Source: Solenopsis invicta
Lineage: Eukaryota > Arthropoda > Insecta > Hymenoptera > Formicidae
Reading direction: 5' to 3'
Assembly (NCBI RefSeq): GCF_016802725.1
Contig: NC_052666.1
Span: forward strand, 27,681,497 to 27,745,496
Length of the DNA stretch: 64,000 nucleotides
Made by a program: the position numbers and the translations under genes. The notes below the pieces were generated by a model that was given only the letters and a program-made list of their open reading frames with translations, was not told the origin of the DNA and did no database searches. Numbering within the stretch: the first letter of the stretch is position 1; each line of letters starts with the position of its first letter. Below, in pieces: positions 1 through 11,384 of this stretch.

Positions 1-347
1 TTGTGAAATTTAATTCACTAGTGTACAGTTACCTATATATAAATCCGATTAATACTTTTCGCATCGCCTCCCGAAAGGGAGATTATGATTCACTGTGTGT
101 TACACGACAAATGAATTATTTCCATGTGACGAGAGGCGGCGTAATACCGCGTCCGCGATACAAGTGTGCCGGATATACGTTCGCGTAAACGCGAAAGACG
201 GAAGAGACTACGCTACGCGTGATAACACGTACACACGTCGCATGCCCGTGGCGCACATTCCGGACGCGAGAGCGACGTGGCCGGGACACCGCGGGGAACC
301 GGAGATATCGAGACTCGATAGTCTGTTGAGAGAAAGAGAGAAAGGCA

Positions 348-380
<33 letters not shown>

Positions 381-640
381 GTGTACGTGCCGTGTCGGTA
401 CGTCATGCACACGAAAGCCCTCCACGAAAGACTTTAGCGTCACCCTCGGCGGGTATAAAACGTACGTGCCTCTTGGCAAAGATCGCTGCGAAGTCATCTT
501 TTTGCGTTTGCAGCGTCTTTCTTTCCACGTAGCCGTAAAAGCATCGAATATTATGAGACGATCCCCCCCCCCCCCCCCCAAAAAGTATAAGTGAAATTTC
601 ATTAATTTTTACGAATGTCGCGTGAGTGTATTTGGAAAAT
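1..640. other. Gene-free stretch with GA microsatellite, TATA-like box and C run
   Basis: No gene is supported here. A (GA)n run occupies about 353-381. A TATA-like motif (GGGTATAAAACG) sits near 448-459 without a convincing initiator downstream. A run of 17 C residues is at about 563-579. Open frames across this part are read on both strands through the GA run and are Arg/Glu or Ser/Leu low complexity, so I treat them as non-coding. Confidence 0.6.
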
Positions 641-1010
641 TTGTGTTGATTTTAACACATGTCGCATGTCCTGAACAATTCACTCAAATTTTTGTGTTAA
701 TTTAATACAAGATGAATATGTTAAAAAGTAATAAATTTTTTTGTAAAAAAATTAACACCAAAAATGTAACACTTTGACTCAGTTTAAATTGTGGAAACAT
801 ATTTTCTCACTAAAATTAACATTTATAATATGTTGACGCGTACAAATTTTATCTTAAAATTTATGTTTCTTTAAAAAGAAAAAAACTTTTAAAACTACAT
901 TAATTTAACACAAAATATTCAAGTAACGCAATTATATTAGTTAAAAATTTAACACTTAAAAATTTTAAGGACTGGTTTTAACACAAAGAGAAAATGTTTT
1001 CTACTGTGCA
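640..1010. repeat. AT-rich region with recurring GTGTTAA motifs, possible degraded MITE
   Basis: The motif TGTGTTAAT or its complement recurs many times (for example near 641, 692, 750, 908 and 978). The outer parts are weakly inverted relative to each other: a block ending in TTTAACACA on the left and one containing TTTGTGTTAAAA on the opposite strand at the right. This is the pattern of an old inverted-repeat element, but the termini are too diverged to fix, so the call is tentative. Confidence 0.3.
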
Positions 1011-1905
1011 GAAAAACTTGTACATTGAAGCACTGAGGCAAGATGCTACACACATCTTTTCAGAAATTGCACGTTTTATTATTTAAATACGAATTGCAAT
1101 TATTACATTATTTTTGCGTTGGTGTGACCGAGTATAACTAACATACTTATATTTAGTATTTGACACGAAACGCGTGTGTCACGTGGCGGGCATCACTGCG
1201 ATCGCGCGATTCATAGAGTATTCATTGTACTCGTTATGGTCGTTCCATAAATCTTTGCACTTTCGGCATGCTGCTTAATGGCGAAATACACAAAGCTTGT
1301 GAAACTAACGTATTCCATTATCTCTAGATTGCATAATATTGGTGTTATACACACCGCGCTTTTCCGCGAGGATAATTATTTTATCCTTTTTGGTGACATT
1401 ACTCCGCTTCTTGATCCGTCTCGAGTTAAAGCCAGTGATGTTACGTTTGCGAATAATAGTAATTAAAAAACATTGACCTTACAACATTGATAGAATTTTT
1501 AAACAATTTGCATTCCTATTTTTTTTTATTGAAATTTGTAGCTGTGTAAATATTATTTATCCTAATCTTAACAAATTAACCCTTGAGTGGAAAAACTTTT
1601 TGGTACGGTCATCGGTCTCCTGATTCCAATCGTTTTTTCATCTTTTTAAAGGGGTTCAAAAACATGTGTAAAAATTCATGAATATATTTTCAAGTCTGTC
1701 GAACAAATGTTGGTACTGTATTTTGAAAAAAATAAAATGTACAGTTTAATTATTCTTTGAAGTTTCGAAAAACTTGAATAGCGTGAGTAGAAATTAGCAG
1801 CCCGAACTCGAGACGTATATTATGGGGCCAACTATCAAATGTCAGGATTAATAATTCTCCATAAACTATGTCAGGCGCTATCACGCACCCTACTCGCTAG
1901 GACCG
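1010..1905. other. AT-rich gene-free stretch
   Basis: I see no gene, RNA or clear repeat. A TTAACCCTTGAGTGG string at about 1575 resembles a piggyBac-type end (TTAA followed by CCC), but no matching right end was found. Confidence 0.5.
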
Positions 1906-2640
1906 AAAATGACGAGGTCTGTCGATGTCAGGGAATCGAGCTCTCGAACTGCCGAGCTGTCGGAGAAGATGGAGGGTGAAAGGAAAGAGAGAGAGAGAGG
2001 TGGGAGGGAGAGAGACAGAAAGAGAACGCTCCTCATGGCTTTTTCTTTATCGCGGCAGCGCCGCTCGTCGCTCGAGGTTTACGAGCGAGGTAGGGCGCTC
2101 TCTCGCTCACGGGTATCGCCGCCGGGTTTCGGGGGCAGGGGACCAGTGCGGGCGGCGGTTATTAATAACGCCGCGATAAACCCGGGGTTAAGCCCCGCGG
2201 GGATGACGGCCTTTGGCAAAAAGCGGAGAGAGAGAGAGAGAGAGCTCGTCGCCCCCGCACCTTTATCCTCCCGCCTCTTTCATCCCCGCTACCCCTTTCG
2301 TTCCTCTTTCCCTCTCTATCTCTCTGTCTCTATCTATCTTTCTCTTTCGATGAGAGAACGTGAGGGCTGGCTTTGAGCCGAGGGTGTAGTCGAGAAAGGA
2401 TGATGAAGGGGTGGAGGATGAAGAGGGTGGATGGAGTGGAGGAGTCTCGTCCGGACGTTTATCGAGGAGCGTATATCTCTCGGGAAAGGAAGCGAGGAAG
2501 CGGAGATCCTTTCTCTCTTCTGTCTGTGTCTCTCTCTGTCTTTCTTTCTTTCTTTCTTTCTTTCTCCGCGTCTCTCTATTTCTAACCATTTTTTCCAGCC
2601 GTCACCGCCCTGTGATCTTCCTCCTCCTTCCTCCTTGTCC
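1905..2640. repeat. Purine/pyrimidine-biased block with GA and TTTC microsatellites
   Basis: The + strand is strongly GA-rich from about 1960 to 2250 and 2390 to 2510, and CT-rich from about 2260 to 2345 and 2510 to 2640. It includes (GA)n at about 2226-2244 and (TTTC)n at about 2541-2565. Several open frames cross it on both strands, but all are Arg/Glu/Lys or Ser/Leu low complexity. I call it simple-sequence DNA that can fold or form triplexes, not coding sequence. Confidence 0.6.
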
Positions 2641-4735
2641 ACCCTCGCTTTTATCCTTTTGCGCGAGGCAATGCTCAGATATGACTTGTTTCAGACGTGC
2701 GGTACCGATCGGACTCGCGGATTTTAAGAAGAGTTGCCAGCATATCGAAAATGAATGACCGGCTAGTAATATAACCGCTTAATCTGCGAATAGTTTAACC
2801 GCGTCTCCCGCGAAGTATCTTGCGGTTCGCTAAAGAAAAGAAAAATAAACTTGTACTATATTTACTTCGATGTTCATCTTTCAACCGGTATCCCAGGCAC
2901 TGTTTACATTTTCCTCCTAATGAGCGATATTCTCAGGATTTTCTAATGAAATGCCGAAGTAAGAATTTCTCGTCTTCTCTTTTTTGGAAGAAACAAAGGG
3001 AATTTATCATTTTTGTCACTTATGGTCATCATTATTAATTTAAATATATATTTTTTATAAATATCTGTATTTGACAAGAGATACAAATTTGCAATAAATT
3101 AAAGGAATAATAAAGATTTCTTGATCATATCTTCAATTGTTGAAATTATATTTTATGTATAAACGATAAATTAATATAATTTGTACAATAGAATATTGAA
3201 AATGAAATTTACAATTTTACGCTGCAAAAAAATTTATTTAGTAAAATCTGTTAGCGATAGTTATAAACGATATTTATAGATTGTGGCTTTGCGAATAATT
3301 ATTCATCATCTAGACGCGCGTTCTCTTGCCTTTTCTTCGAAATCGCGAAAACATCGATACCGCCGAACAGATATCACGGGAACGACCATAAGCGAGATGC
3401 CGCGCTTGTACTAGTCGCTGGGCGTTATTCACAATACAACGCAGCTGCGTTACCGTTGCGCGCTGCCGGGTCGCGCGTTATACCCCGTTAAGTTTCCTGA
3501 GGGTTGCGCGGAATAACGAAGAACGCCGCGCGCGCGTGTGGATGTCTCGAGAAGCGGAGATTACTCGAGGGAAAAGCAAACAGACGTGTCTTCCGCGTCC
3601 TTTCCGCCTCGAGTATAAAACAAAGACCCGCACCTCCCGTCCGAGTCTCGCGGACCTTAAACTTTGTTTAACTTGCCGGAAAATAAACATACCGCGTTGA
3701 TTAATTGTGCCGTGCGATCGCAAGTTTATCAAAAAGTGATTAGAGCGGAACCTAGAAGGAGCAAGTCGAGTCTATGAACGCTAGAACACACTTTTTGAAA
3801 ACGTACTGAGTTAAAGAATGCGGAAACCACTCTATTTACGACGTGATCCAAATTAAATATTAATTTTGTAATATTAAATGTCAAAAAGTTATATATTTTT
3901 TTAAGAAAAAGTAATATTGCTGTTTAGTCTTCATAAAGTTAATCTGTGTTCATGCTAAATGTTAATAGCAAATATATTGAGAATTATATAATCTTTAAGA
4001 AAAAATTTTATTCTGTTACTTCCTAAATAGGAATTTAATCGTCTTTAGTAATAAAATAATTATTTTGTATAAATAATATTTTATTTATACGAGATATAAA
4101 TTCCATCCGATTTACGAGCAATTCGACTTACGAAATCACGGAACACGAGTTCCGAGGGATACATGTACATCACTGAAATTTCAATGTCCATCTTGTACAT
4201 ACGTGAAATGTTTATCGCAAACAAGTCGATAACTAATCGACGAGGGTTTAGAAAGGAGAACAGTTGGCGCAGTTACAGAGGCTGCAATTATATAGGCAAG
4301 ACGAGACGCTTTTTTTAACGAGCGGTTGGAAGTAAATCGCAGCAACCAGCCGCCCCGACGACCACGAAGTCGTTCTCCGGCATTCGCGTTTAATTGAATA
4401 AAATGACGAGCCCCGAGCCGCGATTATTAATGCGGCTGTCCGCTTGCTTCTCGCCACCAACAACTGCGGAAAGTAATCTCGACATTTTTTTCATGTTCCG
4501 CCAAGTGATTCGCCCCATCTTTGTACACGCTTGTCCTACGCGTGTAGACGCTAACTCGCAATTTGTACTTTTTGAACGAGAAAGGGGAAATCGGCGAAAA
4601 AATTTGTACGCTTGTCCGGCAGTTTGAAGGATGAAAATTTGCTCAATGGGCCTGTAGCTTAATACAAAGTTTATTACAAAATCTATTAAACGCGGTTGTA
4701 GAAATTGTATCACGTATCTAATTGGATTTAAAAAT
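2640..4735. other. Gene-free stretch, AT-rich flanking a moderately GC-rich patch
   Basis: The parts at 2800-3300 and 3830-4130 are AT-rich with no recognisable element. The patch at 3350-3770 is CpG-richer and contains a TATA-like GAGTATAAAACAAAG near 3610. No splice site or open frame accompanies it, so it is only a weak promoter candidate. Confidence 0.4.
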
Positions 4736-4915
4736 ATGGTCGAGGTGGTAAGACACCGAGACCGAAGATTCCGGAAGTGCCAGGTTCGAACCCTGGGTGG
4801 GGTATTATTTTTTGCAATAAATTTCTTTACAGTTTTTTCAGGGGGGAATATAGATCCAAATTAACATCAATTATTATATTAAATTAATTTAATAAAAATC
4901 GCGATATTACTAATT
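4735..4915 (+). mobile_element. tRNA-derived SINE-like element, copy 1
   Basis: A near-perfect RNA polymerase III B box (GGTTCGAACCC) lies at about 4782-4792, with a box-A-like GAGGTGGTAAGAC some 40 bp upstream, as in a tRNA head. No acceptor stem closes the structure, so it is not an intact tRNA gene. A second copy is at about 37.98-38.17 kb. The two share the B box, a GCAATAAATTTCTTTACAG block directly downstream, and a 3' body ending in CGCGATATTAC. The repeated tRNA-like head plus a shared unrelated tail is what defines a SINE. Boundaries are approximate. Confidence 0.6.
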
Positions 4916-5009
4916 CTTATTCGACATGCTGCGTTACGACCGGAAAAACAATTCGGCGCACATTCTGGTTGAATTCGAGGAAGTATATAAAGTCACACGA
5001 ATAAATGTA

Positions 5010-5066
5010 GGCACTAAGATCTAGCTACGACCGAAGAGGGTTTTCTTATTATCATTGTGTTGTTAC
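5010..5066. mobile_element. Partial terminus of the 264-bp MITE family
   Basis: The sequence AGATCTAGCTACGACCGA followed by ATCATTGTGT matches the right terminal repeat of the elements at 9.50-9.76 kb and 25.78-26.11 kb. No left end is visible, so this is a fragment or a fortuitously similar end. Confidence 0.35.
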
Positions 5067-7150
5067 ATTATCGGTCCAAAACATATCTCTACTTTAAAAA
5101 TATATATCATAATTATTCGAATTTTCTTCGTATATTTTGTGAAAAACAGTGGCGCGAGTTCATCAAATATTTATATTCCTGGAAACGAAATTAAGAGATA
5201 ATTATTTTTTTTTACTTTCAGACACAGCTTATGCTGCCGAAATCGCCACTTATCCAATGAAACGCAACCGTCACTCACGCCAGTACGAAAATTGCGCGGC
5301 GCGATGGATGAATTTCAGCCACGATGAAAGACAGAGAGAATGCCGACACGGGCGAACGAGATGGCGGCTAGACAGTCAAGTGGAAGCGCCGGTGAGCTAA
5401 TTAATTAATTACCGAGACTCGCTGCTGCGGTTGGCCGAAGGGTACAGCTGCGTTTTCTGACCCATTTGCTCGCCCTACAACAATTCTGGTCTAAAGTTCT
5501 CGCCCGTTTACCCCGTGGACGCCGCCGAAATTTTCTCTAGAGCGTCACAACAGCAGCGAGAGAATTCTTTTAGAGATGAATTGTTTCGTAAAATTTTAAT
5601 TGATAAAGCGATTCATTAAAAAGAAAAAAAAAATTTCTCCCTTGGAAATTAAACGAAATACGAATGCACGCGCTCTCCCCGGAATGTCGCCCTCTCTCGG
5701 ATGCCGCACTTGTGCATTCCGGACGCGCGACTTCTCTCCCTTCAATTTACACGCTACAATTATTTCCCCCCTGGTCCTTCGTTTCAGCGACCGCCCCTGC
5801 GAGGGCTCGGCGTGCCTTCGAAAATACGCGTCTCGCGCCGGTCGACGCACCGGCTACGATTACCCGCCGACTAATGCCCTAATCTCCTAATTTCCAGCCG
5901 TTCACCGCGCGCGCGATCGTGTGCCGCCCCTAATTAGCATAATTCGAGGGATAGGGTCGCGATCGGGACGGCCGCGGTATTCCTGCGGAATTAAAATGGG
6001 CCAGCTTAAAAAACGCGCTTCTTCCGCGCTCCGAGAAGGAGTTTCCTGCGCTTTGCTAAGAACTTTAATGCACGTTCTTTGTTTACAAGGATGAGGTCGA
6101 CAGGAAACGGATGAAATGCGCGCGCTGTCGGAAGTTTTCTCCGTTGCCCTTATCATCGATCCACATCGTTAGGAATTTTAATGTTTGCTCTCTCGACGGC
6201 GAAGGAACACTTTGAAATTGTTAGACGTAAGACCGGGAGAAATTTTTTTTCCTCGTCACTGTTTTACGTTCAATTATTATACTTGTCTGTTAAAAAAAAA
6301 GAAAAGAAAGTTGATCTACGGGGGTAGGTTGCTCGTGAAAGGAGAAGAGGGAAAAGCTAAGGAATATACCTCAGACGACGGGATAGAGAAGTAACGACGA
6401 ATTTTTATTGCTTGTCTGCTTGTCAATCGATGCCGCGACACCTGCTGCAAATTTGATCAATGTACGCAATTTTGTTTCGATTTTATAACGGCGCACTCAT
6501 TCCGATTTCGAATCGTTCGCGGCACTCTGATACATTCGCTTGATTGTTTTAAAACATCCGCGGTTAACCGTTACTCTACCGGCAGCGCATCGATAAATAA
6601 AAAAAAGAGAGTAGAGGGAGAGAGGGGGGGAGAAAAAAAAACAAAACACACCATCAATTACGATTTACGGTTTAATTTGTAGCTCCACGTCGATCTCTCG
6701 CCTGCGGCGTCCACCGTAACTTTCCCGGTGACAGACAGTCCTTTTTTTTTATAAGCAGACCGCACATATGCATCGTTTTTCAAAAGACTGCCCGACGTCG
6801 GATTAAGAACGTTGGATTTAGCCCGAAAGCTTTAATCTTTCATAGTGTTTAATATCGCGATATTTCGCAGGGGAGGAAGGCAAAAGTTACATCAATATCT
6901 TCGAATTTTATTTTCCTGCCTCTGACAAATGCTTATCGCGCATTTCGTCGCCGATACGAATGTCTCGCAAGATCATCATATTGCAAATGTTTGATTTTCC
7001 ATGCTACAACCACTGCTGATTGCATATACGAGTTAACTACGTTGATTTTTTAATGATTGCCATCAGCTTATTAGAAATGATGAAAAGAAATCAAGAGTCT
7101 CGCTAGGGAGAAGCGAAGTCGAAACAACCGTAAGAGGGAGAATTCCGCCT
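5066..7150. other. Gene-free stretch with clustered TAAT homeodomain-type motifs
   Basis: No gene is supported. Core homeodomain-type motifs are grouped: TAATTAATTAATTA near 5398-5411, TAATGCCCTAATCTCCTAATT near 5874-5893, and CTAATTAGCATAATTC near 5931-5946. They are embedded in GC-richer DNA at 5.25-6.1 kb. This composition is compatible with a regulatory element but is not proof of one. The rest (6.1-7.15 kb) is AT-rich with short A and T runs. Confidence 0.35.
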
Positions 7151-7653
7151 TACATCGCAACGACTGTTCGATCGCAGCCTTTTCTAATTTCCCCCCTCCG
7201 CCAACGCGAAATTGTTCGATTCGGAACCACGGAGACGTGTCCGGTCGCGGCTAACAAAGGCCCGCCGCGCCACGCCGCACCGTTCGTTCGTCCGTGGCGC
7301 GCGGCACCCACACCGGGGATGTGTTCTCTCGCTCTCGCCTCTCCGTTCGTCATGCGACTCTCTCCGCCAGGCGATATCGCCGTCCGGAAAGCTGAGCTAC
7401 GCGCGCGTGTAGTACGTGCTCGTGGAAAAGTCTCACACCGACACGACGCTCACGTTGAAGGGGTTGCGTCCCTGGTGGCGTCATTACGAGGGGCGTCGCG
7501 TTTAGAGCGTCGACGTTGGGCGGCAGGCGATCCGTACGACGACGACGACGACGACTACGACGACGACTACGACTACTCGGGCGGGCTTGATGGCGCGGTC
7601 GCAGCGCGCAACAGTAGTCGGGGGGGATAGAAGCGAGCGCGGATAGTCGAAGC

Positions 7654-7680
7654 AAGAGAGAGAGAGAGAGAGAGAGAGAG
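7654..7680. repeat. (AG)n microsatellite
   Basis: An uninterrupted AG dinucleotide run of 13 units. Confidence 0.95.
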
Positions 7681-7754
7681 CGAAAGAGCGTCGAGCACGC
7701 TCGTCTCGCGGGCGGCTTGGCCACGCGCGGTATCGCGCCACGCCGGCGCCGCGT

Positions 7755-7845
7755 CGCGCCGCGCCGCGCCGCGCCGCGCCGCGCCGGCGTGGCAAAGGTC
7801 TGGCCCGGCGTGGCAGCGGCTTGGCGCGGCGCGGCGCGACACGGC
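7755..7845. repeat. GCGCC pentamer array with inverted GGCGC block
   Basis: About six GCGCC units at 7755-7785 are followed some 40 bp later by the complementary GGCGC units (about 7823-7838). The two can pair into a very stable GC hairpin. The same pentamer recurs at 63.60-63.63 kb. Confidence 0.8.
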
Positions 7846-9139
7846 ACGGCCGCGCGCCACTCGACGCGGGAGGGCGAACCGGAGTACGGAGGTGGTAGGT
7901 AATCACCCGGCGGCTCGCGTTATAGCGTCGTTACGCCGCAGCGCCGCTATCGTCGTCTCCTGCCATCCCCTTGCCGCCATCACCACCGCCGCTACTCTTC
8001 CCACTGTGTCCTCTGCCGTTTCTCGTACCGTTTTCTCCTCTCTCTCTCCTCTCTCTCTTCTCCTTTCTCCCTCGGTTGCTCTCACGGTCTCTCCGTTCAT
8101 CTCTCGGGCTCGTTCGCTTCGGTCCTCTCACCACCACCGCCGCCGCCGCCGCCGCCGCCGCCACCGCGCCTCTCGCACTCCGTCTCGTTCTCTTACTACC
8201 ACTCCGACCTAGCCTCTTCCGCAGCAACGACGGCAGCGGTAGCAGCTCGAGTCTCGAACCGCGGGCGACGTGGCTGCCTTTCATATACCGGTATACGGAA
8301 TACGGTTATCCCCCTATCCCTCCTCCCCTTGGCCGCGTCTCCGCGCCATCCAGCGTCCCATCGCCTCCGACATCCAACGCTCCCGGCACCCTCGCCCGCA
8401 TCCCCGCCCCTTTCCGCCGCGCCGTACTCCTGTGCGCCATGCCGTCGCCTTCGCCACCGTCGAGGCCGAGTTTAATTATTTCATATCGCCGTACACGGAT
8501 CAACGCCGCCGGAGCCGCCGCCGCCACCGCCACCGCCGTCGCCGTCTCCGTCGCCGTCGCCGTCGCTGCCAACCGCGCGCGGAATCCGACGTAAGCCACC
8601 GACGACTTCTCGCTTCTCCTTCCTCACCGTCCCCCTCTCGCACCCCTCGTCCCATCCCTTGCTTGCACGCCTCCGCGGTACCATCGGCGGTACGGCGGCG
8701 TGAGAGAGTGCGCGCCTCCTCTCCCGTTTCACCCTCTTCTATCTCGGTTCACGCCACTCTTTCCCTTCCGGCGGATCGCGTCCGTCTCCGCTCGACCTTT
8801 CTCTCAACTCCCCTTCTACGTCCACGTAACTTTTCTCTCCCCCTCCCTCCCCCCCTCGCTCCCCGACCCTCTTCTGCACTTGCCTCCGCGCGGTTCTCGC
8901 TCGGTCCGTCACTTCGCAGTTGCTTTACGAGCCAGTAACTTCCCCGAACGGGGCGACTTCATTACTTCTCATTTCCTCCCGGCGGGCGCTTTTCCGCGGC
9001 CGCGCGTCCATCCGTTCTTCCTTCGTCCGTTACATACCGGCTTTTTCCACTCCGCCGCGAAAACGCGGGCCGTTTCGCAGATGCGAACTCATTTGCTGCT
9101 CGTGCGGGCGAATGTCGAACGCTGACCTGTTTTCCTATT

Positions 9140-9495
9140 AAAAAGGGTTAAAAATGTTTACCGCGTGAAAACCAAAAAATGAAAGACAAATAGCAGCGTA
9201 ACATTTAACTAGAAAAGGTCGGCTGACACGTATCATTTTGATTCGCATATTACTAAAAAGTAAAATAAAAAGTGCGCTACGCGACCTACCTTTTATTTGA
9301 TCGATGAAAATAAATTTAATATGCTTGTTACAGCGATACTGAGCGTTGGGATTTGGGATGGAATTGTTACCCACTTGTCAAACATTTTTAGTTTACGCAA
9401 AAAATATTACGGATATTCTTACATATGTTAGAAACAAATATATATATGTAGTATGTAAATCGTATTAAATAGAAAACTTCGACTTATATGTGAAA
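9140..9495. other. AT-rich gene-free stretch
   Basis: The CpG-rich island ends abruptly at about 9.13 kb. No gene or repeat is recognised here. Confidence 0.5.
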
Positions 9496-9759
9496 ACACA
9501 ATATAGACAATCGAAATGCCTCATCGATCATAGTTAGATCTCAGTGCTGAGATTTATTGTTGAAACGTAGTTCTAAGTTGAGCAAGAAATAATTAATTAA
9601 ATTGAAAGTCAATTTAATAATAAATGACGCTGACAAGCATCTAAATGTGGTAAATGATGCCAATGAGAGCCCTTTCCCGCTAAAAGACTTTACACAATAC
9701 ATTATAAATCGCGAGATCTAGTTATAACCGATAAGGCATTTTGATTGTTTATATTGTGT
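9496..9759. mobile_element. 264-bp MITE with ~45-bp terminal inverted repeats, copy 1
   Basis: The left end begins ACACAATATAGACAATC and the reverse complement of the right end begins ACACAATATAAACAATC. Pairing continues through AAATGCC, ATCG and TAGATCT for about 45 bp with few mismatches. The interior carries AGTTGAGCAAGAAATAA and TTTAATAATAAAT blocks, which recur in the second copy at 25.78-26.11 kb. It has no coding capacity, so it is non-autonomous. I cannot assign its superfamily because the target-site duplication is unclear. Confidence 0.7.
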
Positions 9760-11380
9760 AATATATAAATTTGAACCCTTCGCACACGTGGGTCTACGTT
9801 CGCAACAAAGTAACATCAACTCAAACAAGTAAATCTGTTTGTCTTGGCACCCCTCGTTAAAAAAAGTAAGTAGTAGAAGGGAGTAGAGGCCTCAAAGCCA
9901 TTACGAAAGACCAATACATCACTGCATGCCGAACGTGTAAAGTCTCGCACGGACGCGTCAAGTTTGTACACATGTACACTCTTCCATAAGTAACATTTTG
10001 CTAATTATTAATGAAAAATTTGTTGTTTTCGATTGAATCAATGTCTCTTTAGAAAATTTTGACAAATCGTCGCTGTCCTGTTTAGTTATTGCTAAAAAAT
10101 GAAAAACTGGACGACAGACAAAGTTTGTCGCTCGCTTCAAAGTTCATTAAAAATAAAATATTTGATAAATGTTGATCAGAGAAACTATGAAATCAACTAC
10201 AATGTAGAGAGGTGTGTTTCATGAATTTTTTCAGATCTTTTTTTTTGAATATTTTAATGTACAGGAGAAATAGCATCGAACGTGACAAATTCACGTGTGT
10301 GCACAAGGTTACACGAGGACTAAAATATTTCTCAAAACTCTGATCTTTGGTCTTGCAACACACAAGACTGAATTTTACAAGAAAACAAGTTAAAAAGCAA
10401 CAATCAATATCGCTCGTATTCTTTAAAGTATAAATGTTTGTAAAACAATCAGGCCAACGAACGAGCAAAAATAGGATGTTGCATAAATGTTATTTATAAT
10501 ATCAGATTCGAACGCGACGGCACTTTTCGACTTTATTTGGTTCTCATCAACCGTCTAATATTCCGACATGTACTTAAATAAGATCAACATTTATAGCTGA
10601 AACATTTATATAACTGTGATTAAGATTGACCATCTTTACAATAATTTGTAAATCGTTGACATCAATTAAGAAATTTATCCGTTACGCCAAGAGCGTGCAA
10701 AAACACGTCAACACCTCCGAACTTTTTCCGATAAAAATGTAACAACTATATGAATTTGCATGCCCGTGAAATCCGCGTCGACAGATTACGAGGCAATTCG
10801 GGAAACTTACGAAGGGCGTTGGTAAGTAAGGTGACACGCCGAGGAACGGTGGACGCGCGCGGGCAAACACCGAGACGGAGGGAAGGTCCTGGAAAATTAA
10901 AGAGGAGGGATCGATGTCCCGGTGTGACGTCGTCGTCGCGTTTCGTTGTCGTCGTCGTAAAACTTCTTTGACGCGCTCGCGACGATAAAAGCCGCGCGGA
11001 CATCGGCGGCGCGGGTGCTGTCGCAGCGATGACAAACTACGAGAGAGAGCGGCGGCGGTATCGCTTAACGTTCCGCGGGCGATTAATAAACGTTATTACC
11101 GCCGTCGCGCGCCTCCACGCTGGTTCTACGTCCACCTACACTGACGTTGCCGACGTCGCTTTTAAAGTGCGCCGTAAACGCGCCGCACATAAATAACTTT
11201 GATATTCACGTCGGCCGATTCTTGTGCCTTTTTTCCACCTCACATTTTTTTTTTTTTTTTTTTTTTAAACTGAGCTACCCCATCTTCAGTCGCGACGCTT
11301 CGCGGTCACACATCGTTTATCTCACGTGGAAATGCGTGTGAGACGGGAGACGTGGGAGGCGATCCTTAGCGCTTAAGGGG
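9760..11380. other. Gene-free stretch
   Basis: AT-rich to 10.7 kb, then a small CpG-richer patch (10.78-11.15 kb) and a run of about 21 T residues near 11246-11266. No gene, RNA or well-supported repeat was found. Confidence 0.45.
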
Positions 11381-11384
11381 GTGT

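Larger units (their letters stand above)
7150..9130. promoter_or_regulatory. Large CpG-rich island, possible promoter or 5' leader region
   Basis: This 2-kb block is far richer in CpG than its AT-rich flanks. On the + strand, 7.9-9.1 kb is strongly pyrimidine-biased (Ser, Pro, Arg and Leu codons in every frame). It contains (GAC)n at about 7536-7576, (AG)n at 7654-7680, a GCGCC pentamer array at 7755-7785, (CCG)n at 8129-8165 and degenerate CCGCCG/CCGTCG at 8507-8568. Overlapping open frames on both strands are compositional artefacts. CpG islands of this kind often accompany 5' ends of insect genes, but I found no TATA box, start codon or splice donor that fixes a transcript. Confidence 0.35.

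Noticed and set aside
1575..1600. piggyBac-like left terminus (TTAACCC)
   Set aside because: No right end (GGGTTAA) with matching inverted repeat was found at a plausible distance; the short motif is expected by chance.
4739..4806. Intact tRNA gene
   Set aside because: The B box is good, but no acceptor stem or standard cloverleaf closes around it, and a second diverged copy shares non-tRNA 3' sequence, so a SINE fits better.
7150..9130. Many 80-220 codon open frames in the CpG-rich island
   Set aside because: They overlap in up to six phases and consist of Ser/Pro/Arg/Leu or Ala runs produced by CT-, CCG- and GCGCC-rich DNA.
10500..10560. Repeat shared with about 21.70-21.75 kb
   Set aside because: Similarity is limited to about 30 bp with several mismatches and is not extended on either side.
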